NCBI GenBank assembly: GCA_902785945.1
Contig: CADAAR010000001.1
Location: 186,001 to 250,000, forward strand
Source of the DNA: an uncultured Prevotellaceae bacterium
GTDB taxonomy: Bacteria > Bacteroidota > Bacteroidia > Bacteroidales > Bacteroidaceae
Length of the DNA stretch: 64,000 nt
Direction: 5' to 3'
In this document: positions 8,653 to 16,833 of the stretch, piece after piece
How the letters are laid out: each line of letters starts with the position of its first letter
How positions within the stretch are numbered: the first letter of the stretch is position 1
Notes under the pieces: generated by a model
The model's input: only the letters and a program-made list of their open reading frames with translations
What the model was told of the DNA's origin: nothing
Databases searched by the model: none
Position numbers and translations under genes: made by a program

Positions 8653-9893
8653 ATCTCCCCTTTTTCATAGCAAAAAGAATCTATAGTGATCAGGGCGACA
8701 AACGAAAAGTCAGTCGTCCTGCCATCCGTATTGCCACCGTTGGCGTTGCCATCGGTCTGGCGGTGATGATTGTCACCGTGAGCGTCGTCCTAGGCTTTAA
8801 GCACACCATCCGCGACAAGGTGGTGGGTTTCGGCAGCCATATCCAGGTGCAGAACATGCTCACCTTCCTCAGCACCGACTCATACCCCATCTGCATCGAC
8901 GACAGCGTCATGAAGAGCTACGAGCAGATAACTGGTGTGAAGCATGTTGAGCGCTATGCTTATTCGCAGGGTATCCTGAAAACCGACGATGATTTCTTGG
9001 GCGTGCTCTTCAAGGGCGTGGGTCCTGAATACGACCTGAACTTCCTTCGTCAGCACCTCACGGAAGGCGAGATGCCCGTGTTCAGCGATACCGCCAGCAC
9101 CAATAAAATCCTCGTCTCGAAGATGATTGCCGATAAGCTGCGTCTGAAAGCTGGCGACCGTATCTTCGCCTACTTCATTGGCGAGAGCGTGCGCACCCGT
9201 CGATTTACCATTGTTGGCATCTATCAGACCAATATGACGCGCTTCGACGAAACCCTTTGCTTCACCGACCTCGCCACTACCCGTAAGCTCAACGACTGGG
9301 CCGACTATCAGTGCAGCGGTGCCGAGATCATCGTTAACGACTTCGATCAGCTGCAGACCACAGCCGACGAATTCATCGAGAAGGTGAACCGTCAGACCGA
9401 CCAGGATCTGAATACCTATTCCTCGCAGACCATCTACGAGGCCTATCCTCAGGTGTTCAACTGGCTCGAGTTGCTCGATATCAACGTCTGGATAATCCTT
9501 GTGCTGATGGTGTGTGTGGCAGGCTTCACCATGATCAGCGGCTTGCTCATCATCATCCTTGAGCGCACGCAGATGATAGGCGTGCTGAAAGCGTTGGGTG
9601 CCCGCAACAAGACCATCCGTCATACGTTCCTTTGGTTTGCAGCCTTTATCATCGGACAAGGTCTGCTCTTGGGCAACGTGATAGGCGCAGGCATCATCGC
9701 CCTGCAGAAATACACCGGACTGGTAAAGCTCGACCCTCAGACCTATTATGTCAGCGAGGCGCCGATGGAGGTGAATATCCCCCTGTTTTTGCTGCTCAAT
9801 ATCGCCACATTAATCATCTGTGTGTTCGTTCTGATAGCACCCAGTTATCTTATTTCGCACATCCATCCTGCGAAATCCATGCGATATGAGTAA
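8649..9893 (+). CDS. FtsX-like ABC transporter permease (LolC/LolE-like)
   Basis: A 414-aa protein with one N-terminal membrane segment (about 27-48), a periplasmic domain of about 220 residues, and three C-terminal helices (about 275-300, 325-350, 380-405). This is the MacB/FtsX topology of LolC/E, which helps release lipoproteins from the inner membrane. The C-terminal block LERTQMIGVLKALGARN is the conserved FtsX coupling region. No ABC ATPase is encoded beside it, so it must use one encoded elsewhere. It overlaps the aminotransferase gene by 4 bp. Confidence 0.85.
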   Translation: MNLPFFIAKRIYSDQGDKRKVSRPAIRIATVGVAIGLAVMIVTVSVVLGFKHTIRDKVVGFGSHIQVQNMLTFLSTDSYPICIDDSVMKSYEQITGVKHVERYAYSQGILKTDDDFLGVLFKGVGPEYDLNFLRQHLTEGEMPVFSDTASTNKILVSKMIADKLRLKAGDRIFAYFIGESVRTRRFTIVGIYQTNMTRFDETLCFTDLATTRKLNDWADYQCSGAEIIVNDFDQLQTTADEFIEKVNRQTDQDLNTYSSQTIYEAYPQVFNWLELLDINVWIILVLMVCVAGFTMISGLLIIILERTQMIGVLKALGARNKTIRHTFLWFAAFIIGQGLLLGNVIGAGIIALQKYTGLVKLDPQTYYVSEAPMEVNIPLFLLLNIATLIICVFVLIAPSYLISHIHPAKSMRYE

Positions 9894-9919
9894 ATAAAGG
9901 TTAATTTTTGCACATTTTT

Positions 9920-9951
9920 TTTGCGAATGTGCAAGAAAAGATTTACCTTTG
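9920..9951 (+). promoter_or_regulatory. Promoter for first acyl-CoA ligase gene
   Basis: -33 TTTG at 9920-9923, 20-bp spacer, -7 TACCTTTG at 9944-9951. It excludes upstream in-frame ATGs and supports the start at 9981. Confidence 0.75.
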
Positions 9952-9980
9952 CACAAAAATTTGAAATTTGTGCAATTTTA

Positions 9981-11639
9981 ATGGAATCGTTTAGCAGTTT
10001 TAACGCATATATTCAGCGCGCCATTGTTGACAATTGGGACCAGGACGCACTTACCGATTATCAGGGTGCAACCCTCCAATTTCACGATGTCGCACGCAAG
10101 ATAGAGAAACTCCATATACTCTTTGAGAATAGTAATGTTAAGAAGGGCGACAAGATTGCTATCTGTGGTCGAAACTCAGCCCATTGGGCAGTGGCTTTCC
10201 TCGCTACCCTCACTTACGGAGCCGTAGCAGTACCTATTCTCCATGAGTTCAACGGTGAGCAGATTCACAATATTGTCAACCACTCCGAGTCAAAGCTCCT
10301 CTTCATTGGCGACTTTGCGGTGAAGACCATCAACCCCGACGAGATGCCCGCTTTGGAAGGCATCATCAACATCCCCGATTTCTCGCTGATGTTGAGTCGT
10401 TCCGAACAGCTGACGTACGCGCGCGAACATTTGAATATGATGTTTGGCAGCAAGTATCCCATGGCGTTCCGTCGTGAGCACGTCAGCTACCATCAGGACG
10501 AGGCTGAAGAACTGGCACTTATCAATTATACCAGCGGTACAACGGGCCATTCCAAGGGCGTCATGCTCCCCTATCGCACCATCTGGGGTAATATCGAGTT
10601 TATCATCAGTCGTCTGGGCAAGAAAGTCAAGCCTGGCGATAATCTGTTGAGCATCCTGCCCATGGCCCACATGTACGGCATGGCGGTAGAGTTTCTCTTC
10701 GGCTTCTGTCATGGCTGCCATCTGTTCTTCCTGACACGTCTGCCGTCGCCCGCCATCATCGCCCAGGCCTTCATCGATGTGCGTCCCACGCTCATCGTCA
10801 CCGTGCCGCTCATTCTGGAGAAGATCATCCGCAAGAAGGTGTTCCCCAAGATCCAGAACAACCGCATGCGCCTGTTGTTGGCGATGCCTGTAGTGAGCAA
10901 GAAGGTGAAAGACCGCATCTGCAAAGAGGTCTACAATGCTTTCGGCGGCAATTTCTATCAGATCATCGTTGGCGGTGCTGCGCTCTCGAAAGAGGTCGAG
11001 GAGTTCCTGCTGAGCATCAACTTCCCCATCACCGTGGGCTATGGCACCACCGAGTGCGCGCCCCTTATCTCCTATTGCGACTATAAGGAATTCGTGGCCG
11101 GCTGTTGTGGCAAGCCCGTCGACCGTATGGAGGTGAAGATTCTCTCCAGCGATCCTGCCAATATCGCCGGCGAGATTGTTACCCGCGGCTGCAATGTCAT
11201 GACGGGCTATTACAAGGACGAGGAAGCCACGCGTCAGGCCATCGATGAGGAAGGCTGGTATCACACGGGCGACCTAGGCACTCTCTCCCGCTCCAACCAT
11301 CTGTTTATCCGCGGACGCATCAAGAACATGCTTCTGGGTGCCAACGGACAGAATGTCTATCCTGAGGAAATCGAAGACCAGCTTAACTCCATGACGATGG
11401 TGGCTGAGAGTGTGGTTATCCAGCGTGGCGATAAGCTCGTGGCACTTGTCCATCCCGACAAAGACGAGATGATGAACTTCAGCAAGGACGAGCTCGAACA
11501 GATCATGGAGCAGAACCGCAAGGAGCTCAACGAACAGCTGCCCGTCTACAGCCGTCTCTCACAGATCATCCTCCACGAAGAAGAATTTGCTAAGACACCT
11601 AAGAAGAGTATCAAGCGTTACTTATATCAGAACTATTAA
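9981..11639 (+). CDS. Long-chain fatty acid-CoA ligase (AMP-binding enzyme), copy 1
   Basis: A 552-aa ANL-superfamily adenylate-forming enzyme. The AMP-binding P-loop INYTSGTTGHSKG is near residue 181, the YGTTE motif near 353, the WYHTGDLG motif near 429 and the PKKSIKR C-terminal lysine motif near the end. It activates a carboxylic acid, probably a fatty acid, with ATP and then CoA. It is followed after 15 bp by a close paralogue on the same strand. Start chosen downstream of the -7 box. Confidence 0.9.
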   Translation: MESFSSFNAYIQRAIVDNWDQDALTDYQGATLQFHDVARKIEKLHILFENSNVKKGDKIAICGRNSAHWAVAFLATLTYGAVAVPILHEFNGEQIHNIVNHSESKLLFIGDFAVKTINPDEMPALEGIINIPDFSLMLSRSEQLTYAREHLNMMFGSKYPMAFRREHVSYHQDEAEELALINYTSGTTGHSKGVMLPYRTIWGNIEFIISRLGKKVKPGDNLLSILPMAHMYGMAVEFLFGFCHGCHLFFLTRLPSPAIIAQAFIDVRPTLIVTVPLILEKIIRKKVFPKIQNNRMRLLLAMPVVSKKVKDRICKEVYNAFGGNFYQIIVGGAALSKEVEEFLLSINFPITVGYGTTECAPLISYCDYKEFVAGCCGKPVDRMEVKILSSDPANIAGEIVTRGCNVMTGYYKDEEATRQAIDEEGWYHTGDLGTLSRSNHLFIRGRIKNMLLGANGQNVYPEEIEDQLNSMTMVAESVVIQRGDKLVALVHPDKDEMMNFSKDELEQIMEQNRKELNEQLPVYSRLSQIILHEEEFAKTPKKSIKRYLYQNY

Positions 11640-11654
11640 TTTAGAACTATCTAT

Positions 11655-13316
11655 ATGGAACAGATACCAAGTTTTAACGCACTCATACAGAAAAGCATCA
11701 TCGACAACTGGGATCGTGATGCTTTGACCGACTACAAGGGCCAGACCCTTCAGTTCCATGATGTGGCACGAAAAATCGAGAAGGTACATATCCTTTTCGA
11801 AAACAGTGGTATTCAGAAGGGCGACAAGATAGCCCTTTGTGGCCGCAACTCCTCGCAGTGGGCTGTTGCCTTCCTGGCTACGCTCACCTACGGCGCTATC
11901 GCCGTTCCCATTCTGCACGAGTTCAATGCCGAACAGATCCATAATATCGTCAACCACTCTGAGGCCCGCCTGCTGTTCGTTGGCGACCATGTGGCCACCA
12001 TCATCGACCCCATGGCCATGCCCACCCTCGAAGGCATCATCAACAACCCCGACTACTCGCTGATGATCAGCCGTACCGACAAGCTCACCTACGCCCGTGA
12101 GCACCTCAACGAGCTCTATGGCAAGAAATTCCCTAAATACTTCCGCAAGGAACATGTGAATTACTATATTGAGCAGAGTCCAGACGAGCTGGCAGTCATC
12201 AACTATACCAGCGGCACCACGGGCTTCTCTAAAGGTGTGATGATTCCCTATCGCGCCCTCTGGTCGAACTATGACTTCGCCTGCGACGTGCTTGGAAAGA
12301 CCATCAAGGCCGGCGACAAGGTCATCTCCATGCTCCCCATGGCCCACATGTACGGCATGGCCTTCGAGTTCATCTTCGAGTTCCTGCACGGTTGCCATGT
12401 CTACTATCTCAACCGTGTGCCCTCGCCCGCCATCATCGCACAGGCACTGGCCGAAATCAAACCTGTCATCGTGATTGCCGTGCCCCTTATCATCGAGAAG
12501 ATCATCCGTAAGAAGGTGTTCCCCAAGATACAGAACAACCGCATGCGCCTGCTCATGCAGATGCCCGTCATCTCAAAGAAGGTGCGCGAGATGATTTGTC
12601 AGGAAGTGCTCAAGGCCTTCGGCGGCAAGATGTACCAGGTAATCATCGGTGGCGCAGCCCTCAACCAGGAGGTGGAGCGGTTCCTCAAGCGTATCGAATT
12701 CCCTTATACCGTAGGCTACGGCGCTACCGAGTGTGCGCCCATCATCTGTTATAGCGACTGGAAGACCTTTGCCCAGGGTTCCTGTGGACGTGCAGCCCTG
12801 CACATGCAGGTGGAAATCGACTCCCCCGACCCGCGTCGCATTCCTGGCGAGATTCTCACCAAGGGTCTCAACGTCATGCTGGGCTATTATAAGAACGAGG
12901 AGGCCACTAACGAGACCATCGACCGCAACGGCTGGTACCACACTGGCGACCTCGGCACGATGGACGTCAACGGCAACGTGTTCATCAACGGTCGTTCGAA
13001 GAACATGCTGCTCGGTCCCAACGGACAGAACATCTATCCCGAGGAAATCGAAGACAGGCTCAACTCCATGACGCTGGTGGTAGAAAGCATCGTGGTGCAG
13101 CGCGACAACAAGCTCGTGGCCCTCGTCTATCCCGACCTCGACGAAGCCAAGGCCAATAATTTCTCTGCCGACGACATCAAGAATATCATGGAGCAGAACC
13201 GCAACGGTCTGAACGAGATGCTTCCTGCTTACGAGAAAATCTCGGAAATCATCATCCGAGACCAAGAGTTTGAAAAGACCCCCAAGAAGTCAATCAAGCG
13301 TTACCTCTATCAATAA
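11655..13316 (+). CDS. Long-chain fatty acid-CoA ligase (AMP-binding enzyme), copy 2
   Basis: A 553-aa paralogue of the preceding gene, alignable end to end with shared segments such as FHDVARKIEK, VPILHEFN and RKKVFPKIQNNRMRLL. Motifs INYTSGTTGFSKG, YGATE, WYHTGDLG and KTPKKSIKR are intact, so it should be active. The tandem copies differ mostly on the surface and in the middle of the substrate domain, suggesting duplication and possible change of substrate preference. A terminator follows at once. Confidence 0.9.
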   Translation: MEQIPSFNALIQKSIIDNWDRDALTDYKGQTLQFHDVARKIEKVHILFENSGIQKGDKIALCGRNSSQWAVAFLATLTYGAIAVPILHEFNAEQIHNIVNHSEARLLFVGDHVATIIDPMAMPTLEGIINNPDYSLMISRTDKLTYAREHLNELYGKKFPKYFRKEHVNYYIEQSPDELAVINYTSGTTGFSKGVMIPYRALWSNYDFACDVLGKTIKAGDKVISMLPMAHMYGMAFEFIFEFLHGCHVYYLNRVPSPAIIAQALAEIKPVIVIAVPLIIEKIIRKKVFPKIQNNRMRLLMQMPVISKKVREMICQEVLKAFGGKMYQVIIGGAALNQEVERFLKRIEFPYTVGYGATECAPIICYSDWKTFAQGSCGRAALHMQVEIDSPDPRRIPGEILTKGLNVMLGYYKNEEATNETIDRNGWYHTGDLGTMDVNGNVFINGRSKNMLLGPNGQNIYPEEIEDRLNSMTLVVESIVVQRDNKLVALVYPDLDEAKANNFSADDIKNIMEQNRNGLNEMLPAYEKISEIIIRDQEFEKTPKKSIKRYLYQ

Positions 13317-13321
13317 AAAAG

Positions 13322-13344
13322 TCCCCTCGTTTGAGGGGATTTTT
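13322..13344. terminator. Terminator between acyl-CoA ligase 2 and pepD
   Basis: Stem TCCCCTC/GAGGGGA with loop GTTT and T5 on the plus strand; A-run upstream, so it may act in both directions for the convergent genes. Confidence 0.85.
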
Positions 13345-13356
13345 ATTGCAAATGAT

Positions 13357-14793
13357 TCAACACTTCTCACTGGCAAGCCTTCTCAGGAGTTCGATGAGTA
13401 CGCGCCAGATGTCCTCGATGGTGGACAGTTCCACACGTTCGCTTGTTGAATGCGGTTCAACGATACGTGGGCCGATGCTGGCAATCTGAATGCCTGGATA
13501 GTGCTCGACGAAGAATCCGGCTTCAAGTACGAAGTGCATGGCCACCATTCGTGGACGCCAGCCCAACACATCCTGGAACGTGTCGGAGGTCAGCTGCAGG
13601 AATGCCGACTGTTGGTCTTCCTGCCAGGCTGGAGCCGACATCACAACTTCTGAATGGGCACCGCTATCCTTAAACGTTTTGGCAATAGCCTTGCTTAGTG
13701 CATCCATATCATCATCGATGAAACTGCGTGTGTGGGTAGAGACAAAAATGTGTTCCTCTTCCGTCACAACACGCCCGATATTATTCGACGTTTCCACTGT
13801 GTCCGGCATCGCCCACTTTAATCTCACTACCCCTTGAGGCACCTCACACAAGCAGGTCATCAGTGCCTGAAAAGTTTTTGGCGAGATAACGGTTTCCTGG
13901 GGTTCATAGGCTTCGATGAGACACTTCACATCAGGGTCTTGAGGGTATTCATCATGCAACCAATCGCTTGTATGCTTAAAATCAAGAATCAAGGCTTGAG
14001 ATTCTGCCGATGGACATGCTATCACCATCTCTCCCTTTGAGGCAATCGAAGCATTGGCCTCACCGATATTAATAGTTGCCAAGCTGAAGTCATGTTTCTC
14101 CGAAAGAGACAACAAAATAGCAGCTGCTGCCTTAACGGCCGAACATCGTCCTTTATTGATGTCAACACCAGAGTGCCCGCCCAATCCACCATCTATGCGG
14201 ATGCGGTACCAATTCCAGTCTTCAGGGGCCGGCACACGCTCCATGGGTATGCGATGAAACTGCAGGCAGGCACCGGCTGCACCCGTCGTGATGGTGTCGT
14301 AGTCTTCCGAATCAAGGTTGATGACCTTTCGCCCCTTCAGGAAGTCGCTGCTTAGCTGTGAGGCTCCCGACATGCCGTCCTCCTCATTGGTGGTGGTAAT
14401 GACCTCCAGCGGACCGTGTACAATCTCGTTGCTCTCCAGCACAGCAAGTGCCATTGACAGTCCGATGCCGTTGTCAGCACCCAGCGACGTGCCTCGTGCC
14501 TTCATCCATCCATTCTCTATATAGGCATCGATAGGCGTGTTAAGCGGATCGCTCATACCCACGCAAACCATATCCATGTGGTTGAGCAGTGCGACAGGCT
14601 CTGCACCCTCATAGCCCGGTGTGGCAGGCTTGCTGATGACGACGCAGTTCTCCTTGTCGCGCTTATAGGTCAGATTCAGCCGCTCAGCAAACTGGCACAG
14701 GTAGTCGGCCACTCGCTCTTCATGGTGCGAAGGGCGTGGAATCTGGTTCAGTTCCTTAAAAATCTGGAACACACGTTCTGTTGTAATATTCAT
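13357..14793 (-). CDS. pepD: Aminoacyl-histidine dipeptidase (peptidase M20C, PepD)
   Basis: A 478-aa cytosolic metallopeptidase that cleaves Xaa-His and other dipeptides. The M20 metal-site motif NHMDMV is at 71-76, GTSLGADNGIG near 107 and the catalytic TTNEEDGMSGA near 137. Length matches the PepD family. The promoter sits about 135 bp upstream inside a cassette that is repeated in front of the smalltalk operon at 16834-16919; the leader contains a hairpin insertion. Confidence 0.92.
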   Translation of the reverse strand: MNITTERVFQIFKELNQIPRPSHHEERVADYLCQFAERLNLTYKRDKENCVVISKPATPGYEGAEPVALLNHMDMVCVGMSDPLNTPIDAYIENGWMKARGTSLGADNGIGLSMALAVLESNEIVHGPLEVITTTNEEDGMSGASQLSSDFLKGRKVINLDSEDYDTITTGAAGACLQFHRIPMERVPAPEDWNWYRIRIDGGLGGHSGVDINKGRCSAVKAAAAILLSLSEKHDFSLATINIGEANASIASKGEMVIACPSAESQALILDFKHTSDWLHDEYPQDPDVKCLIEAYEPQETVISPKTFQALMTCLCEVPQGVVRLKWAMPDTVETSNNIGRVVTEEEHIFVSTHTRSFIDDDMDALSKAIAKTFKDSGAHSEVVMSAPAWQEDQQSAFLQLTSDTFQDVLGWRPRMVAMHFVLEAGFFVEHYPGIQIASIGPRIVEPHSTSERVELSTIEDIWRVLIELLRRLASEKC

Positions 14794-14850
14794 ATAATCT
14801 ATTATAATTTAAAAATTTCGTGGTCAAAACCACCTCTCTTTTACCTACAA

Positions 14851-14927
14851 GTGAAGTGCAAGGTGAATGCAGAGCCGAGATTTCTCGAGCTTTGCTGAGC
14901 CGCAGCCTTCACTCGCAATTTCTATTG
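14851..14927. repeat. Hairpin-forming insertion in pepD leader
   Basis: Absent from the other cassette copy. Outer arms GTGAAG (14851-14856) and CTTCAC (14907-14912) enclose GCAGAGC/GCTTTGC and the palindrome CGAGATTTCTCG. It looks like a small palindromic element inserted in the 5' leader; the source is unknown. Confidence 0.55.
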
Positions 14928-14959
14928 CAAAGATACAAAAAAATATCGAGAAAACCAAA
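14928..14959 (-). promoter_or_regulatory. pepD promoter
   Basis: On the minus strand: -33 TTTG (14959-14956), exact 20-bp spacer, -7 TATCTTTG (14935-14928). A CGAG...CTCG inverted repeat around AAACGTTT overlaps the -33 region and could be an operator. Confidence 0.7.
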
Positions 14960-15005
14960 CGTTTCCTCGATTATTTTCTCACTAAAAACCCGCTAATACA
15001 ACGAC

Positions 15006-15095
15006 TCACGCAGATTTCTGGAAATAGTAATGAGACCACACTATTCCGGCAACAGCAATAACACCTAAGATTGCAAATAATACAATTAATGCCAT
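15006..15095 (-). CDS. Small hydrophobic ORF 2 downstream of hicB (29 aa)
   Basis: A 29-codon ORF starting MALIVLFAILGV and ending YFQKSA. It is a single predicted membrane segment with a short polar tail. It starts 1 bp after the stop of the preceding 21-aa ORF, suggesting translational coupling from hicAB. I recognise no family. It may be a chance ORF, but two coupled hydrophobic ORFs in a row make that less likely. Confidence 0.4.
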   Translation of the reverse strand: MALIVLFAILGVIAVAGIVWSHYYFQKSA

Positions 15096-15096
15096 A

Positions 15097-15162
15097 TCAG
15101 TTATTCTTTATTTTTCCTATCAATATAAATCCGAATACTACAAACGCCATAACTGCGCCCAT
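15097..15162 (-). CDS. Small hydrophobic ORF 1 overlapping hicB stop (21 aa)
   Basis: A 21-codon ORF (MGAVMAFVVFGFILIGK...) whose ATG shares the last A of the hicB stop codon (TAATG), the classic arrangement for reinitiation. Hydrophobic core with a basic C-terminus (KIKNN), like a single-span membrane peptide. Family unknown; real expression is inferred only from the spacing. Confidence 0.4.
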   Translation of the reverse strand: MGAVMAFVVFGFILIGKIKNN

Positions 15163-15503
15163 TACAGCGCTATGCCCAATGCGCGAGCTACGGCGTTCTT
15201 GATAAATGCATTGATGGTTATGCCGGCCTTTTGGGCTGCCATAGCCGCACTACTATGAATCTCGGGTGTCAGTCGCACATTAAGCACACCGGAATATGGT
15301 TTGCGTGGCTCTATGCCCTTTTCGTCACATAATGCCAGATAATCATCAACGGCTCCCTCAAAGTCTTCCGTCAATTCCTCAACAGTAGAACCTTCGTAGG
15401 TGATACTGTCCTTCGCCATGCCCTGCACCTTTCCAAACAGGCACTTGTCTTCTTCGCTATACTCCACGCTTCCGGTATAGCCTTTATACTTTAAATATCC
15501 CAT
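15162..15503 (-). CDS. hicB: HicB-family antitoxin
   Basis: A 113-aa protein with the HicB partial RNase H-like fold at the N-terminus (YKGYTGSVEYSEEDKCLFG, then the acidic EELTEDFEGAVDDYLALC) and a ribbon-helix-helix C-terminus (VLNVRLTPEIHSSAAMAAQKAG). It should bind and neutralise HicA and repress its own promoter. It lies 13 bp after hicA, in the usual toxin-first order. Confidence 0.88.
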   Translation of the reverse strand: MGYLKYKGYTGSVEYSEEDKCLFGKVQGMAKDSITYEGSTVEELTEDFEGAVDDYLALCDEKGIEPRKPYSGVLNVRLTPEIHSSAAMAAQKAGITINAFIKNAVARALGIAL

Positions 15504-15516
15504 ATCATCGTCCTCC

Positions 15517-15777
15517 TTATTTAATATAATTGTTCGTTAAAAGAAAATTCAATATGTCACGCATCAGATAACCCTTTATGATATTACTTGGATGGGGCTT
15601 GTGCATGATGTATGAGTTTTTATCCGTAGCATTGTAGAACTTGACACGTGAACCTGATGTTGATCCTTTGTTTTCAAGTTCGAAGCCACAGCCTTGAAAC
15701 AGGGTCACAACCTCATCGAAAGTAAAATCTCGAGGCTGAGTCTTGAATCGTTTTATAAGTTTATCTTTTTTATTCAT
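15517..15777 (-). CDS. hicA: HicA-family mRNA interferase toxin
   Basis: An 86-aa protein with the small double-stranded-RNA-binding-like HicA fold: FDEVVTLFQGCGFELENKGSTSGSRVKFYN, then HKPHPSNIIKGYLM. The catalytic His is expected in the SGSRVKF/HKPHP region; the usual GSH reads GSR here, with HKPHPS kept, so activity should be tested. It is somewhat longer than minimal HicA proteins at the N-terminus. Its own promoter lies just upstream. Confidence 0.82.
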   Translation of the reverse strand: MNKKDKLIKRFKTQPRDFTFDEVVTLFQGCGFELENKGSTSGSRVKFYNATDKNSYIMHKPHPSNIIKGYLMRDILNFLLTNNYIK

Positions 15778-15782
15778 CGCCG

Positions 15783-15814
15783 CAAAGGTAACTATTTCTA
15801 GTTACATATACAAA
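15783..15814 (-). promoter_or_regulatory. hicAB promoter
   Basis: Minus strand -33 TTTG (15814-15811), 20-bp spacer, -7 TACCTTTG (15790-15783). The ATG follows only 5 bp after the -7 box, so the mRNA would be nearly leaderless. The spacer contains GTAACTAGAAATAGTTAC, an inverted repeat suited to an autorepressor. Confidence 0.72.
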
Positions 15815-15900
15815 TAATTAGCTAATTATTTTATGCTTTTCTTGCAAAATCAGTCGAAAGTAGATATTTTTTAGGCGATTATTTCAAAAACCAAACAAAA

Positions 15901-15926
15901 AAACGGAAGCCGATTGACTTCCGTTT
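15901..15926 (-). terminator. Terminator after the M15 peptidase cassette
   Basis: Stem AAACGGAAG/CTTCCGTTT with 8-nt loop, flanked by A-rich sequence that reads as a T-run on the minus strand. Confidence 0.7.
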
Positions 15927-15951
15927 TCCATGTTCTTCTTTAAAAGTGCAC

Positions 15952-15982
15952 AAAATGAACCGTCCCTCCTGTGTTTCATTTT
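15952..15982. repeat. REP-like palindrome H (variant arms)
   Basis: 31 nt with arms AAAATGAA and TTTCATTTT and the core GGGACGG (read on the minus strand). Same length as the copies near the RAYT gene but with different, still complementary, arms. It lies between the terminator and the stop of the M15 gene. Confidence 0.65.
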
Positions 15983-16026
15983 GGGGTGAGTTTTTTGAAA
16001 TGCCCCCCACAGGCTAAGAGATCATT

Positions 16027-16461
16027 TTAGCCATAATAGCCGAGGCGGATGTAGTGGCGAGGCTGGGCGAAGGGATTCCAGGAGAGGTGAAGCCAAGTTT
16101 TGGCGGTAAGGAGCTGGTCGGTGAGGGCGTTGGCCTTGAGGAATTCGACGAGGCGCTGGAATTGTGCAGGATCCTGCGGACGGATGTCAGCAGCCTGGCC
16201 TAGGAGATGCTGGGAGTTTTTGACGCCCCCTACCCTGCGATTGACAGTTTCGTTACGGAAGCCCGAATTGATGATGATGGGGCCCACGATCTGACGGGCT
16301 GGCTCCAACAGCAAATGACAGCCATAGGTCAGATTCGCCACAACCTGCATCGTGGGGATATTCTCCGGATATTTCTTCAGATTTAGGAACTCGTTCAGCT
16401 TAAAATGAGGCGATATACGAACGCCATCAAGCTCGTTTGTTTTATTTTGATTCTCTTTCAT
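16027..16461 (-). CDS. Peptidase M15 family protein (D-Ala-D-Ala carboxypeptidase-like, endolysin-like)
   Basis: A 144-aa M15A-type zinc peptidase. Zinc ligands appear as SQHLLGQAADI (His, Asp) and a later LHLSW (His); INSGFRN precedes them. Such enzymes cut peptide crosslinks in peptidoglycan. No signal peptide is visible, so export would need a holin-like partner, and a two-helix protein overlaps its start by 20 nt. ATG at 16461 chosen because the longer frame runs through that neighbour's coding sequence. Confidence 0.8.
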   Translation of the reverse strand: MKENQNKTNELDGVRISPHFKLNEFLNLKKYPENIPTMQVVANLTYGCHLLLEPARQIVGPIIINSGFRNETVNRRVGGVKNSQHLLGQAADIRPQDPAQFQRLVEFLKANALTDQLLTAKTWLHLSWNPFAQPRHYIRLGYYG

Positions 16462-16666
16462 GGTATTGCTTTTTAATGATTCTGATATATTGGTCGAGGC
16501 CGAAGATCGAGCCGGCGAGCAGAAACGACTGCGCCACATAATAGAGCAGTCCGCCCGCCACATCGTCGATCTTGATCACCTGATACGCCACCAGCGCGAT
16601 ACTGCTCACAATGAGCAGCACCGCACAGGCGTACTGAGAGATTTTGAAGCCTTTCTGGTTTTCCAT
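16442..16666 (-). CDS. Small two-helix membrane protein (holin-like position)
   Basis: 74 aa with two membrane segments (about 9-27 CAVLLIVSSIALVAYQVI and 32-52 LLYYVAQSFLLAGSIFGL) and a basic C-terminal tail (IIKKQYHERESK). I recognise no named family. Size, topology and overlap with a cell-wall peptidase gene resemble holin-endolysin pairs, but that role is inferred from position only. It is transcribed from the same promoter as the smalltalk-like gene. Confidence 0.6.
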   Translation of the reverse strand: MENQKGFKISQYACAVLLIVSSIALVAYQVIKIDDVAGGLLYYVAQSFLLAGSIFGLDQYIRIIKKQYHERESK

Positions 16667-16681
16667 GGCCTCTGTTAGATT

Positions 16682-16712
16682 TCTCACAATGGGGACGGTC
16701 CCTATTGTGCGA
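16682..16712. repeat. REP-like palindrome A (supplies smalltalk stop codon)
   Basis: 31-nt imperfect palindrome with CACAAT/ATTGTG arms around GGGGACGGTCCC. The TAG stop of the smalltalk-like gene (16702-16704) lies inside it, so the repeat encodes the last residues of that peptide. Confidence 0.8.
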
Positions 16713-16794
16713 TTGCTCCACCTGCAGCCCCACCCAGAAGCAGGGTGATGATGTAACTGATCACTTGAAGGATTTTTCTAACTGTTTTACTCAT
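16702..16794 (-). CDS. Smalltalk-like small membrane protein (30 aa)
   Basis: A 30-codon ORF, MSKTVRKILQ followed by a hydrophobic stretch (VISYIITLLLGGAAGGAIA). Its basic N-terminus, single helix, size and place next to a cell-wall hydrolase in an accessory region match the Bacteroidales smalltalk family, whose function is unknown. It has a good promoter 70 bp upstream and precedes the two-helix protein and M15 peptidase. The stop codon comes from palindrome A, so the original C-terminus may have been slightly different. Confidence 0.65.
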   Translation of the reverse strand: MSKTVRKILQVISYIITLLLGGAAGGAIAQ

Positions 16795-16833
16795 AACTTT
16801 ACATGTTTTAAATGGTGAATTACTAGGGTTATC

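Larger units (their letters stand above)
14818..14981 (-). repeat. Promoter-leader cassette, copy 1 (upstream of pepD)
   Basis: Shares with 16834-16919 a leader hairpin (GTGG...CCAC around CAAAA) and a 54-55-nt core with promoter and AAACGTTT palindrome, nearly identical in the two places. This copy differs by a roughly 77-nt structured insertion at 14851-14927. Confidence 0.8.

Noticed and set aside
10290-11264. 324-aa minus-strand frame
   Set aside because: Antisense to acyl-CoA ligase 1, no similarity to known families and no independent signals.
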